Below, in pieces: positions 8,910 through 18,023 of a stretch of DNA of 64,000 bases. A model generated the notes under the pieces. The model was not told where the DNA came from and did not search any database. It worked only from the letters and a program-made list of their open reading frames with translations. The stretch covers positions 1,785,320 to 1,849,319 of the forward strand of contig NZ_RAPN01000001.1 in assembly GCF_003610535.1 (NCBI RefSeq). Reading direction: 5' to 3'. Made by a program: the position numbers and the translations under genes. Source of the stretch: Mangrovibacterium diazotrophicum. GTDB taxonomy: Bacteria; Bacteroidota; Bacteroidia; Bacteroidales; Prolixibacteraceae. Position 1 is the first letter of the stretch. Each line of letters opens with the position of its first letter.

Positions 8910-8970
8910 AAAGCTAAGTTCAGCCGGGTGATCTCCTCCTAACGTCGGAGCTTCCCGGTTTCACTAAGCT
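8910..8970. repeat. nested imperfect inverted repeat
   Basis: Three nested arms can be read: an outer pair AAAGCTAAGT / ACTAAGCTT, then CCGGG (8924-8928) / CCCGG (8954-8958), then CTCC (8933-8936) / GGAG (8947-8950). The outer arms are imperfect. It does not end in a T run, so it is unlike an intrinsic terminator and may be a REP-like element or a relic. Confidence 0.45.
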
Positions 8971-9143
8971 TCCAGTTCGTTTCTCACCTTCAATAAAAAG
9001 TAGGCCGAAAGCGATCCAAGCCAATTTATTACTTCCGTCACTTGTATTCTATTGATTTCAATAGCCTCCAATCCCTTCCAATTGCCTTCCGCCATTACAA
9101 TGATTTCCTTGAACACGGATAGTTCAACTGTCTTTCATTTAAC

Positions 9144-9151
9144 TATCTTTG
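9144..9151 (+). promoter_or_regulatory. -7 promoter box of the ABC-F gene
   Basis: TATCTTTG fits TAnnTTTG and lies 22 bp before the ATG at 9174. There is no convincing -33 TTG at the usual distance. Confidence 0.5.
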
Positions 9152-9173
9152 CCGCCGATTTAAAAATTGAAGC

Positions 9174-10814
9174 ATGATTTCAGCAGACGGATTAACGGTC
9201 GAATTTGGCGGCCAAACGCTATTCAAGGATATTTCATTCGTTGTGAATGAAAAGGACCGCATCGCCCTGATGGGGAAAAACGGTGCCGGTAAATCAACGC
9301 TTTTAAAGTTGATGGCCGGTGTGCAAAAACCGACGCGCGGTAAAGTTTCGGCTCCCAAAGAAGCCGTCATTGCGTACCTGCCCCAGCACCTGATGCACGA
9401 AAGCGACCGTACGCTTTTCGAGGAAGCGTCGCAGGCTTTTGCCGAAGTGCTGGACATGCAAAAAAAGCTGGACGAGCTGAATCATGAGCTAACCGTGCGC
9501 ACCGACTACGAATCGGACGAGTACAGCCAGATTATTGAGCAAGTATCTGAACTAAGCGAGAAGCTTTACAGCCAGGGCGAGATTAATTTCGATGCTGAGG
9601 TTGAAAAGATTTTGCTGGGGCTTGGTTTCCTGCGCGAAGATTTCAACAAACCCAGCAGCGAATTCAGCGGTGGCTGGCGCATGCGTATCGAGCTGGCCAA
9701 AATCCTGCTTCAAAACCCGGATCTGATCCTGTTGGATGAGCCTACCAACCACCTCGACATCGAGTCGGTGCAGTGGCTGGAAGAATTCCTGATCAACAAC
9801 TCGAAAGCGGTGATCGTGATTTCGCACGATAAGAAATTCATCGACAACATCACCACCCGCACCATCGAGGTGACCATGGGCCGCATTTACGACTACAAAG
9901 TCAACTACAGCAAATACCTGGAGCTGCGTGCCGAGCGCCGCGAGCATCAGCAAAAACAATACGACGAGCAGCAAAAAATGATTGCCGAGAACCAGGCTTT
10001 CATTGAGCGCTTCAAAGGAACCTACTCGAAAACCCTGCAAGTGCAGTCGCGCGTGAAGATGCTCGAAAAGCTGGAACTGGTTGAAGTGGACGAAGTGGAT
10101 ACTTCGCACCTGAAGCTGCGTTTCCCGCCATCACCTCGCTCGGGTAGCTACCCGGTAATTGCCGAACATGTGGGTAAAAGCTACGACGATTTCCTGGTGT
10201 TTAACGATGCCAGCTTTACCATTCAGCGTGGAGAAAAAGTAGCATTCGTGGGAAAAAACGGTGAAGGGAAATCGACCATGATCCGTGCCATTATGAAGGA
10301 ACTGGAGCACGAAGGCAACATTCAGTTGGGCCACAATGTGCAGATCGGTTACTTCGCCCAGAACGAAGCTTCATTGCTCGACGAGCAACGCACGGTTTTC
10401 CAAACCATCGACGATGTGGCTGTGGGAGACATCCGCACCAAGATAAAAGATATTCTCGGCGCTTTCATGTTTGGGGGCGAGGACTGGGATAAGAAAGTTG
10501 GCGTGCTTTCGGGCGGCGAGCGTACCCGTCTGGCGATGATTAAACTCTTGCTGGAACCGGTGAACCTGCTCATTCTCGATGAGCCGACCAATCACCTGGA
10601 CATCCGCACAAAGGACATTCTGAAGCAGGCGTTGCTGGAATTCGACGGAACACTGATTCTCGTTTCCCACGACCGCGACTTCCTGGATGGCATGGTGTCC
10701 AAAGTGTACGAATTTGGAAACAAGCGCGTGAAAGAACACCTGGAGGGCGTGACCGAATTCCTGGCCCGTAAAAAAATGGAACACCTCAACGAGCTGGAGA
10801 AAAAAAATAAATAG
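9174..10814 (+). CDS. ABC-F family ATPase
   Basis: Soluble ribosome-associated type ATPase of 546 residues with two ABC domains in one chain and no membrane segment. Domain 1 has Walker A GKNGAGKST (34-42), signature FSGGWRMRIELA and Walker B LILLDEPTNHLD. Domain 2 has GKNGEGKST, signature LSGGERTRLAM and a second DEPTNHLD. Between them is the charged, coiled linker (about 243-300, AERREHQQKQYDEQQKM) diagnostic of ABC-F translation factors. Length and domain order fit the YbiT/YheS/EttA group; sequence alone does not show whether it is a housekeeping factor or confers antibiotic protection. No resistance context is seen, so a housekeeping role is more likely. Confidence 0.92.
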   Translation: MISADGLTVEFGGQTLFKDISFVVNEKDRIALMGKNGAGKSTLLKLMAGVQKPTRGKVSAPKEAVIAYLPQHLMHESDRTLFEEASQAFAEVLDMQKKLDELNHELTVRTDYESDEYSQIIEQVSELSEKLYSQGEINFDAEVEKILLGLGFLREDFNKPSSEFSGGWRMRIELAKILLQNPDLILLDEPTNHLDIESVQWLEEFLINNSKAVIVISHDKKFIDNITTRTIEVTMGRIYDYKVNYSKYLELRAERREHQQKQYDEQQKMIAENQAFIERFKGTYSKTLQVQSRVKMLEKLELVEVDEVDTSHLKLRFPPSPRSGSYPVIAEHVGKSYDDFLVFNDASFTIQRGEKVAFVGKNGEGKSTMIRAIMKELEHEGNIQLGHNVQIGYFAQNEASLLDEQRTVFQTIDDVAVGDIRTKIKDILGAFMFGGEDWDKKVGVLSGGERTRLAMIKLLLEPVNLLILDEPTNHLDIRTKDILKQALLEFDGTLILVSHDRDFLDGMVSKVYEFGNKRVKEHLEGVTEFLARKKMEHLNELEKKNK

Positions 10815-10830
10815 CGATTTGAGACTAGTT

Positions 10831-10863
10831 ATTGAGGGTTTCACTTCAAGTGAAGCCCTCAAT
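10831..10863. terminator. terminator hairpin between convergent genes
   Basis: 15-bp stem, ATTGAGGGTTTCACT with AGTGAAGCCCTCAAT (one G-T wobble), 3-nt loop, between the ABC-F and Mth938-like genes. T-tracts are weak on both sides. Confidence 0.75.
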
Positions 10864-10871
10864 TGAATTTG

Positions 10872-11234
10872 CTAGCAGGTAACATGAAACATGGCAATCA
10901 CTTTTCCTTCCAACACATTCCACACTTTGGCTGCTGTTGGTGTTGTAACCAGTTTCACCGGGCATTCCTTCTCCCGAAAAAATAAGTCAGCTTCCGTCGA
11001 CAGTTCAATGTAGCCAATTTGCCCGGTACCAATAATCAGCTCCAGTGCACCTTCTTCGTAAATCTGCACAGCCTCTTCCAGCGAAATTTTGTGTGATGTG
11101 CCATACTTGGCTTTCGACAGACGCTTCTTGCGTTTTTCCACATGACCATCCAACCGAATGAGGATGTCGTATTCATAGCGTTTTCCGCCAACTTCAATGC
11201 TTCCGAACCCCGTTTTCGTAATTTGTGGTAACAT
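10872..11234 (-). CDS. Mth938-like domain protein (NDUFAF3-type fold)
   Basis: Small cytoplasmic protein of 120 residues of the Mth938/DUF498 family, relatives of the mitochondrial complex I assembly factor NDUFAF3. Visible family signatures are GFGSIEVGGKRYEYDILI at the N terminus, the core LIIGTGQIG (about 67-75), TPTAAKVWN and the C-terminal FHVTC. The biochemical role in bacteria is unknown. It is a single gene convergent with the ABC-F gene; no complex I gene is nearby. Confidence 0.8.
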   Translation of the reverse strand: MLPQITKTGFGSIEVGGKRYEYDILIRLDGHVEKRKKRLSKAKYGTSHKISLEEAVQIYEEGALELIIGTGQIGYIELSTEADLFFREKECPVKLVTTPTAAKVWNVLEGKVIAMFHVTC

Positions 11235-11572
11235 CGCTTTACCTCCTCCCTTTTTCCGAATAAGGTATACGCAATTAATTGGAAATGGGTATGCGAGTTA
11301 TTGAAGTTCAAGTTTTTGGGGACGGTTGAGTACTTTTACTCATAAGAAAAACGGGACACAATGAGACACATGCCTAGCGCATCGGCAAAGTTCCGTGACA
11401 CTGTGCTGATAATAAACGTTACTCTTACAAAACACACATTGATCCAATGACTTCAAATTTCCTAGGCATTCGCCCCCAATGTCCTCCATCACATGATGGT
11501 GTGAATAGACACAACATCGGAGCGCGCATGCTCAGTAGATATTAATTTCTTAGCTCACACACTTTACCTAAT
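11235..11572. other. AT-rich gene-free stretch
   Basis: 338 bp before the CHAT-like gene's 3' end. No frame with coding character is visible. A short palindrome CCATCACATGATGG lies at 11486-11499; its role is unknown. The composition changes here toward AT compared with the preceding gene, consistent with the left side of an acquired island. Confidence 0.4.
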
Positions 11573-12190
11573 TTAATGGACGGTATCATCAATTGACATC
11601 TTCTTGTTTATTTCCAGTTGAGAAACAACTCTAAATTCGAGTTCCTTGAACTTTTTTGTAATATTCTTGAGTTTTTTGACAATAGCTTCAATCCCACGCC
11701 CTGAGAATTCATTTTCCTGAAGTGCTTCAATTAGCAATAAGTCGTTTACGGTAGATTTCACCCAGTCAATATCTGTTTTGTAGCCACAAACAGCTAATGC
11801 CCCCGTTCTTTTGAGAAATCTTGCTATGTTTCTCCTATCTATATTCAACGTACTGCATGAACCAAAAATTAAAACTCTTCCTTTACATTTATCCTCAAGG
11901 ATTTCGGATAGTTCATCGAGTGTGATGTCATCATCCGCTAAGGACAACGAATTTTCACTACCATGAAACGCAAGATATAGAATTGGAAAGTCATCATACT
12001 GTTTCAATCCCCATTTGTTCAAGTAAAACTTCATTTCAACTTTTGTAGCGCAGTTTTTATGAATGTATCTGACAGTTCCTCTTTTCTCAAGAAGCTGTAA
12101 AACTGGCTCAATCGTAGATTGATATTTCAAATTAACATCCCACATGCCTTCAAGGCAGAATACATTCTTCATTTGATTCTTTTTCCTCAT
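11573..12190 (-). CDS. orphan CHAT/caspase-like protein (DUF6642-like)
   Basis: Predicted soluble protein of 205 residues. The central part has the two catalytic signatures of CHAT/caspase-like peptidases: a His in ILYLAFHGSEN (about residues 70-80) and a Cys in VLIFGSCSTLN (about 106-116), followed by the characteristic FLKRTGALAVCGY strand and WVKSTVNDLLLIEAL. The N-terminal segment KNVFCLEGMWD and the lack of other domains fit a small family I recall as DUF6642. CHAT proteins are often effectors or processors in bacterial immunity, usually paired with a sensor; no partner is seen here. Base composition is clearly more AT-rich than the neighbours, suggesting acquisition. Start could also be the internal Met (MKNVFCL). 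Function is inferred only. Confidence 0.6.
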   Translation of the reverse strand: MRKKNQMKNVFCLEGMWDVNLKYQSTIEPVLQLLEKRGTVRYIHKNCATKVEMKFYLNKWGLKQYDDFPILYLAFHGSENSLSLADDDITLDELSEILEDKCKGRVLIFGSCSTLNIDRRNIARFLKRTGALAVCGYKTDIDWVKSTVNDLLLIEALQENEFSGRGIEAIVKKLKNITKKFKELEFRVVSQLEINKKMSIDDTVH

Positions 12191-12299
12191 AACATTTACG
12201 TTAAATTAATCCATTTATTTTTCAGTCGGTCGTTAGGTTTTAGAAATCGTTTGTCCACTCAAATCCTACAATTGCCCGATTCGCCCGGTCAATCACTGA

Positions 12300-13412
12300 T
12301 CACCGTCTTTCCTTCCACTCCGGATAATCTTTCAGCACCACTTCGGGCCAGAAACCATACCACTCGTAGCCCACGCGGCGGTCGAAGGAAATGTCTTTCA
12401 AGTCGTACACAATCGTACCGTCAATCAGCGACAGGAACGGTTCTCCTTTTTCGAGGTCGTAATAACGGGCCCACACAGGCCGTGCGGTAGAGTCGGGTAC
12501 AAACTCGCGGTCGAAATCGATGGTGGTTTCGTGGTAAGGGCGCTCCTCAATCGGGAAATTGCCGTAACGGTGGCCGGTGATTTTGGCTGCTTCGAGCCAG
12601 GCGACCGATGATTCGATGGCAGCCATAACAGCCGAATCGGGCTGCTCAATCCGCATCAGGAAGAGGATGATGTCGCAACTTTCGCGCGCAGTCACCGAAG
12701 GGTGCTCGTAAGCCCTCCCCTGCACCGGCGCATAGGTGTCGAAATCGTGCTGCTGGCACCAGGCCGTTTTCACACCGTTAATCGACACCTGGCATTTCAA
12801 GATCACCTGTAATCCGCGCTCGTACGCCGCCAACAGTTTGGTACGCATGTCGGGCTGCAGCCAGTTGTAGTTCGAATCGTTGGTTTTCACATCCAACAGC
12901 AGGTCCATGATGCCCGTCATCACATCGTCATTGAAGGTGACCACGTCGGCATCCCAACCGCGCCAGCCTCCAGTTGGGTATTCGGTATTCAGAATGTATT
13001 GAAAGCCTTTTTCGGCTGCATCGCGATATTTCTGGTCGCCGCTTTGTCCGTAAACCGCCGACAGGTATTCAATCTGTGGAAAAATGTTCCGGTTGTCGTA
13101 AGTGCTTTGGCGATAGTGTTCGCTCAGGTCGTTTACCACCGAGTCGCGCGGAACCAGGGTCAGCCAGTCGATATTTTTGGGCCAGCCTCCATCTTCATTT
13201 TGATAGGCCAGCAGATTGTCGGCAATACCAATGATATCGGCCGTATCCAACCGGTCGGTACTGTGAATGCGGCTGTACAGGTTCCAGTGATGAATGCCGT
13301 CCTCAAATTTCGACAGGTCGATGTAGCTGTATTTTTTGGCTTCGGGTTGATGCATACAAGCGGCCAATGCGGCCAGGCATAAGAAAAGGATGATTGGTTT
13401 TATTGATTTCAT
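12300..13412 (-). CDS. pelA: pectate lyase, PL10 family lipoprotein
   Basis: Secreted or outer-membrane lipoprotein of 370 residues that cleaves de-esterified polygalacturonate by beta-elimination. The lipobox LAALAAC places the lipidated Cys at residue 19. PL10 signatures follow in order: ENEDGGWPKNIDW-like QNEDGGWPKN, STYDNRNIFPQIEYL, YPTGGWRGWD, AWCQQHD and SVTARESCDII, the alternating helix pattern of the (alpha/alpha)3 toroid. Length matches single-domain PL10 enzymes. No SusC/SusD or other pectin gene is adjacent, so it is an isolated pectinase in this window. The product call is firm; the cellular location is inferred from the lipobox. Confidence 0.88.
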   Translation of the reverse strand: MKSIKPIILFLCLAALAACMHQPEAKKYSYIDLSKFEDGIHHWNLYSRIHSTDRLDTADIIGIADNLLAYQNEDGGWPKNIDWLTLVPRDSVVNDLSEHYRQSTYDNRNIFPQIEYLSAVYGQSGDQKYRDAAEKGFQYILNTEYPTGGWRGWDADVVTFNDDVMTGIMDLLLDVKTNDSNYNWLQPDMRTKLLAAYERGLQVILKCQVSINGVKTAWCQQHDFDTYAPVQGRAYEHPSVTARESCDIILFLMRIEQPDSAVMAAIESSVAWLEAAKITGHRYGNFPIEERPYHETTIDFDREFVPDSTARPVWARYYDLEKGEPFLSLIDGTIVYDLKDISFDRRVGYEWYGFWPEVVLKDYPEWKERR

Positions 13413-13457
13413 GTTTGGTTTTATTTCGTCGTCAATACAAAGAAAGCAGCTTTGCTT

Positions 13458-14675
13458 TTAATCAGGCAATTGATCCAGCACGTTTTTCAGATCACGGATC
13501 AAATCGTCGGCATCCTCCAATCCCACCGAGAGGCGGAAAATTCCTTCTCCGGCATAGTCATTCCAGGATTCCTGCTGCTGCTCAGTTGCAAATTTGAAGG
13601 AGGTTTCCAGTAAATCGGCCGAGTGCAGGTAGAAAATCAGCGAGCGGTGATGCCCCAACGAAACAGCATAGTGAATCACCTGCAACTGCTTCGAGAAATC
13701 GACCGCTGCCTTTTGACCGTTCTTCAGCTGGAAAGTCAGCATGCCCGAGAAATTCCGCATCTGCTTTTTCGCCAACTCGTGCTGCGGGTGCGACTCCAGC
13801 CCGGGGTAGATCACGCGCAATACCTTGGGATGGCTTTCCAGGAAACGAGCCACCGCCATCGCATGATCGGCATGGGCTTTCATGCGGATGGGCAAAGTTG
13901 CCATGCCCCGCATAATCAGCCAGGCATTAAACGGACTAATAATTCCACCCAAACGAATGGCCGTGCTTTTGCGCATCGGTGCCAATAACCGTTTACTCCC
14001 CACAACGGCACCACCAATGGCATCGCCATGGCCGCCCATGTATTTGGTTAGCGAGTGAATGACCAAATCGGCACCAAGTTCCAGTGGCTGTGTTGCCAGT
14101 GGTGTGGCAAAAGTTGAATCGACAGCCAGCAGTGCCCCATGCTCATGAGCCAGTTTGGCAGCCGCTTCAATATCCGTCAATCGTAACAGCGGGTTGCAGG
14201 GCGTTTCAATGTAGACCAGCTTCGTGTTGGGCTGAATCGCTTTTTCAACGGCTCCCAAATCAGATGTATTCACTTTGGTGACGCTGATGTTCAGCTTCGG
14301 AATTAGCTCGTTGGTCATTTCGGACATCGCGGCATAAGCCACATCGCTCACCACCGCATGATCGCCGGCCTGCAGAAAATGAAACAGCGTTGCCGAAATG
14401 GCGGCCATACCACTACCAAAGGCAATCGCCGACTCCCCTCCTTCCAGCGCAGCCACTTTTTCTTCCAACTGATGGATGGTGGGATTACCCCAGCGGGTGT
14501 AAATCCAGGCCGCATCTTCGTCCATCTCCTCCACCGAAAAACCGGCATCGGCATCGGTTAAAAAGGTGGTTGACATCGCAATATTGGGAGCAGAAGCCCT
14601 GCTCACCGGATCGGGTTCTTCGCCACAATGAATCGCTTTCGTCCTCTCCCCGATCTGAAATTCTATTTTCGACAT
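13458..14675 (-). CDS. trans-sulfuration PLP enzyme (cystathionine gamma-synthase/lyase or methionine gamma-lyase type)
   Basis: Cytoplasmic PLP-dependent enzyme of 405 residues in the Cys/Met metabolism family. The internal aldimine lysine is Lys211 in HSLTKYMGGHGD; the phosphate-binding YTRWGNPT (59-66) and FGSGMAAISATL (86-97) are intact, as is the substrate-carboxylate segment near the C terminus (IFRLSVGLED). The family interconverts cystathionine, cysteine, homocysteine or methionine; the exact reaction cannot be fixed from the motifs alone. It is a single gene divergent from the AraC-TPR regulator at 14885, with no metabolic neighbour that would decide between synthase and lyase. Confidence 0.85.
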   Translation of the reverse strand: MSKIEFQIGERTKAIHCGEEPDPVSRASAPNIAMSTTFLTDADAGFSVEEMDEDAAWIYTRWGNPTIHQLEEKVAALEGGESAIAFGSGMAAISATLFHFLQAGDHAVVSDVAYAAMSEMTNELIPKLNISVTKVNTSDLGAVEKAIQPNTKLVYIETPCNPLLRLTDIEAAAKLAHEHGALLAVDSTFATPLATQPLELGADLVIHSLTKYMGGHGDAIGGAVVGSKRLLAPMRKSTAIRLGGIISPFNAWLIMRGMATLPIRMKAHADHAMAVARFLESHPKVLRVIYPGLESHPQHELAKKQMRNFSGMLTFQLKNGQKAAVDFSKQLQVIHYAVSLGHHRSLIFYLHSADLLETSFKFATEQQQESWNDYAGEGIFRLSVGLEDADDLIRDLKNVLDQLPD

Positions 14676-14884
14676 AATCTCTTATTTTTTGAATCCCCCA
14701 AGTTACCAAGCTTAGCCGAATACCTGATGCGTATAAAAGTGGATTTTACGAAAAAGATTCCCGCGGGAAAGCCTGATTCCGCTGAAAACATCTTCGATTT
14801 GTTTTGAAGAAGTGAATTAACCCAAGCTCGAGTAATATCGTATGCCTAATTACCAATCGAGAAACCCGAATCACGCGAAGGCAC

Positions 14885-16786
14885 ATGTATAAGCGGCAAA
14901 ATGGCGGTCAGGAATTTCTGGAGAGGTTGCAGCGAGTTATCGAAGAAAACCTTTCCAACAGCGATTTCGGAGTCTCTGAACTGGCGAGAGAAATCGGGAT
15001 GAGCCGTTCCGCATTGTATGCCAGAGTTAACCTGCTTACCCGTAAGTCTGTTTCCTGTTACATCCGCGAAATTCGTTTGGCAAAGGGCTTGCACCTGTTG
15101 AAAAATTCAGAGTTGACGATTTCGGAGGTGGCTTATGAAGTTGGCTTTGGCAGTCCCAGCTATTTTATCAAATGCTTTCACGATTACTATGGTTTTCCCC
15201 CGGGAGAAGTCAAACAAGGCGAGAATACACAAATTAATCCCGATGCCGTTCATACGCGCGAAAAGAAGCCTACCAGCTCGAAAAGCAAACGCAAATGGAC
15301 ATATCGAATCGTAGCAGCATTGGCAATGATTCTTATCGCAGTTTCAATCATTGCTATTAAACCTTTTTCGTCTTCCAACGATATCGGCACAAAATCCATC
15401 GCTGTGCTACCTCTGAAAAACCTCAACAAAGACCAGGAAACTCAAATTTTAGCAGATGGCATTATGGAAGATATTCTTACCCGCCTGACGCACGTTAGCA
15501 TGTTTCATATCAAATCGAGTAGCTCGACAGAAAAATATAGAGACTCCCAAAAGACGACGACAGAAATTGCAAAAGAACTGAATGTAAGATATGTGCTGGA
15601 AGGCAGTCTGCTAAGAGAAGGTGAAAAGATCCGCCTATACATCCAACTAATCGATGCCAAAAACGACAATCATATCTGGTCTGCTCACTATGAAAGAGAT
15701 TTAACGGGAATTCTGGTGTTTGTTGCAGAGGTTTCTCGACAAGTGGCAGATGAACTCGAGGCCGTACTGACTCCTCAGGAACAAAAAGATATCGAGAAAC
15801 AATACACTCTAAATACCAGTGCCTACGAAGACTATTTGAAAGGCCGGTATTTTTGGTCTCGAAGAACCCCCGAAGACCTGCAAAAAAGTGTCGTCTATTT
15901 CAACCGGGCAATTCAAACGGATCCAAATTACAGTCTGGCTTACGCAGGTTTAGCTGATTCATACTTTATCATGATATACTGGGGTTGGTATCCGCAACGC
16001 GAAGGATATATCCGGGCTAAGGAGTTTGCCTTAAAAGCCCTTGAGCAGGACAATCGCCTTGCTGAAGCACATGCCGTACTAGGCGGTATAGCGCTTTGGT
16101 TCGACTTAAACAACCTGGAAACGGCGGAACATGAATTTCGACTTGCGATCGAACTTAACCCAAATTTTGCAGTTGCCCATCAATATTACGGGGAATATCT
16201 GATGATCAGAGGCCGTTTCGAGGAAGCAACCGAACAATTGGATAAAGCAATTCAACTCAATCCAAATGCTCCGGCAACCTATGCCGTCAGAGCCCGTGTT
16301 TGTTACAATCAAGGAAATTTTGAAGAAGCGTTAAAAGACTCCAAAAAAGTGTCGGAACTGAACGGTTTTTACCAAACCACGCGAGTATTAAACTTTCAAA
16401 TATACGTACGAACCGGGAAAAATAAACAGGCTATCGATGAGCTGAAAGCACTTTTCCAAATTGAAGAGCCCGATTCCGATCCACTAATTCTGGATAAAAT
16501 TTATGCCGCTAAAGGGATAACAGGTATTATTGACTGGCTTATTCGTTGGCTTTTAACAAAAGGCTCGGACAATAACCGAACCGGATTATTTAACGATAAC
16601 GGGAAAATTGCTGCCTTATATATGCTTGAAAATAAACCGGACTCGAGTCTGATATTTCTGAAGCAGCATTTTTTGTCTACATCACCAACACGCTTCAGCA
16701 ATAAATACAGCCTCGACTTTAAACCACTTCGTGATGATCCCCGCTTTGATGCGCTGATAAAAAAACTGGGGTTGGAAAACATGTAG
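14885..16786 (+). CDS. membrane-bound AraC-type regulator with TolB-like and TPR domains (copy 1)
   Basis: Predicted one-component transmembrane regulator of 633 residues. An AraC-type double helix-turn-helix occupies about 28-111 (FGVSELAREIGMSRSALYAR and ISEVAYEVGFGSPSYFIKCF). One membrane helix lies at about 139-158. A TolB/FlgO-like domain begins with SIAVLPLKNL (171-180), and TPR-like repeats run from about 290 to 600 (NYSLAYAGLADSYF, NFAVAHQYYGEY). This is the CadC/ToxR plan with DNA binding inside and sensing in the periplasm, but with an AraC DNA-binding domain. It is a paralogue of the protein at 18910, with ungapped alignment through residue 180. It precedes a lipoprotein hydrolase gene that it may control. 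No ligand can be inferred. Confidence 0.85.
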   Translation: MYKRQNGGQEFLERLQRVIEENLSNSDFGVSELAREIGMSRSALYARVNLLTRKSVSCYIREIRLAKGLHLLKNSELTISEVAYEVGFGSPSYFIKCFHDYYGFPPGEVKQGENTQINPDAVHTREKKPTSSKSKRKWTYRIVAALAMILIAVSIIAIKPFSSSNDIGTKSIAVLPLKNLNKDQETQILADGIMEDILTRLTHVSMFHIKSSSSTEKYRDSQKTTTEIAKELNVRYVLEGSLLREGEKIRLYIQLIDAKNDNHIWSAHYERDLTGILVFVAEVSRQVADELEAVLTPQEQKDIEKQYTLNTSAYEDYLKGRYFWSRRTPEDLQKSVVYFNRAIQTDPNYSLAYAGLADSYFIMIYWGWYPQREGYIRAKEFALKALEQDNRLAEAHAVLGGIALWFDLNNLETAEHEFRLAIELNPNFAVAHQYYGEYLMIRGRFEEATEQLDKAIQLNPNAPATYAVRARVCYNQGNFEEALKDSKKVSELNGFYQTTRVLNFQIYVRTGKNKQAIDELKALFQIEEPDSDPLILDKIYAAKGITGIIDWLIRWLLTKGSDNNRTGLFNDNGKIAALYMLENKPDSSLIFLKQHFLSTSPTRFSNKYSLDFKPLRDDPRFDALIKKLGLENM

Positions 16787-16868
16787 CACAACTTCGATCA
16801 TTATGCACTTATCCCAGCGTCGACAGGAAACAACGCAGACGAAATCGCAACTTTTCTGCTTCAACGCG

Positions 16869-16915
16869 ACATAGTTTAAATCAATTCGTCAATTTTTAAA
16901 GCCTATGGAACATGT
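16869..16915 (+). promoter_or_regulatory. putative regulator-binding region before the lipoprotein hydrolase
   Basis: ACATAGTT, then 32 bp, then AACATG. The same two blocks with exactly the same spacing occur at 20861-20907 before the TonB-like gene, with CAATTTT between the blocks in both. The copies lie downstream of the two paralogous AraC-TPR regulators, so they are candidate operators. Binding itself is inferred. Confidence 0.5.
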
Positions 16916-17004
16916 GTCATATGTGTTGCGCGGGCTTTCTTCGGAACTTATAGGTCGGATTAAATCGATTTCAAGCCGACATGTTAAACCAAAAACTAAG
17001 AACT

Positions 17005-17997
17005 ATGAAAGCATTGTTAAAACTCCTGTTTTTACTGGCAGGCATGGGGCTCGCCGTGATGTGTTCCGAATCCGACATCATTAATGAAGACCTGTCTGAC
17101 TCAAATCTGAAAAGCGCCCGCATCGTGAATCATGATGCACCCGGTCTGGATCAGGACCGCTGGGTCACGATGAAAAATCTTGATCTTGATATTCACTACC
17201 GGATCATCGGGAAAGGTCCCATCGACCTTGTATTTCTTCCGGGATGGACAAACCCTCTGACTGTTTACAGCAAACAATTTGACTACTTCCGGGATAAGGC
17301 ACGCTGCATTTATGTCGATTTTCCTGGTCAAGGAATGAGCAATGCTCCGGTGCCCGGTAATCCGATGGATGCCGACAATCCGGGTTTCCAGTATACAGCT
17401 GAGCTTTTAGCCGAAGCGGTCTACGATGTTGTGAAAAAAGAAGGACTCCACCAATTTGTTGCGGTTGGATTCAGCATGGGTCCCGCAATCTGGGCAATGT
17501 TCGAACGCAACTACCCCGGTATGATCACGAAATTGGTTGCCATTGATGGCGACATTGCTCCTTGGCCAACCGATCCTACTGAAAGAGATGCCCGTCAGGC
17601 AGTCCGCGAAGCAACCTATTGGGCAGAACTCTCCTGGGATGAGACAATCAAAGAAATGCTGGTTGCCTTTCTGATTCCGCCGGAACTGGCAGGAGACGAT
17701 GCCGAAGAGCTAAAAGAGTTCGGAAAATATTTTATCACCTATCCGTCTGATATTCTTGCCGACATGGCTTATAACATCGAAGCTGAGAATGTTCAGGAAC
17801 TGGTCGGTTGGGCTTACCCGATTCTGGCATTCTATTCTGATCCGGATACCGATATGGAAAAGGTGAACCTGGTCTATCCAAATAACACCACTTACTTTTT
17901 CCCCGGTGGCGGGCACGTCATTCATTGGATGTTTCATGAAGAAATAAATCCGATGATTTGGGAATTTGTAAAAGACAAACCCGGTAAAAAATATTGA
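17005..17997 (+). CDS. alpha/beta hydrolase lipoprotein
   Basis: Envelope lipoprotein of 330 residues with an alpha/beta-hydrolase fold. From ATG 17005 there is a lipoprotein signal (MKALLKLLFL, lipid Cys20 in LAVMC); the ATG at 16981 would add eight residues ahead of the signal and is less likely. The core shows LVFLPGWTNP (oxyanion region), the nucleophile elbow VGFSMGP with Ser157, and a late His in GGGHVIHW (His304). After the lipid Cys it carries SNLKSARI, a motif shared with the next lipoprotein (YNLKSAET). The gene follows the AraC-TPR regulator and has a putative operator upstream. Substrate unknown; an ester or a signal molecule is possible (inference). Confidence 0.75.
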   Translation: MKALLKLLFLLAGMGLAVMCSESDIINEDLSDSNLKSARIVNHDAPGLDQDRWVTMKNLDLDIHYRIIGKGPIDLVFLPGWTNPLTVYSKQFDYFRDKARCIYVDFPGQGMSNAPVPGNPMDADNPGFQYTAELLAEAVYDVVKKEGLHQFVAVGFSMGPAIWAMFERNYPGMITKLVAIDGDIAPWPTDPTERDARQAVREATYWAELSWDETIKEMLVAFLIPPELAGDDAEELKEFGKYFITYPSDILADMAYNIEAENVQELVGWAYPILAFYSDPDTDMEKVNLVYPNNTTYFFPGGGHVIHWMFHEEINPMIWEFVKDKPGKKY

Positions 17998-18023
17998 CCT
18001 AATTCTATGTAAAAACCAAAACA

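Larger units (their letters stand above)
8735..9173. other. gene-free spacer with repeat-like, structured sequence
   Basis: 439 bp without a credible coding frame. The left half has the segment CTTGACCCTAAAAGG followed by AACAAAAAACTCAAG, a pattern with inverted ends (CTTGA/TCAAG) that resembles dispersed non-coding repeats of related Bacteroidota (from memory). The middle holds a nested inverted repeat listed separately. The right end carries the promoter of the ABC-F gene. Confidence 0.5.

Noticed and set aside
9552-10109. 185-codon antisense frame inside the ABC-F gene
   Set aside because: Rich in Val, His and Phe as typical for the reverse strand of a coding region; no domain.
16912-16926. 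Two ATGTGT copies 9 bp apart before the lipoprotein hydrolase, resembling LacI half-sites
   Set aside because: They are direct and not inverted, lack a CG centre, and no LacI gene is nearby.
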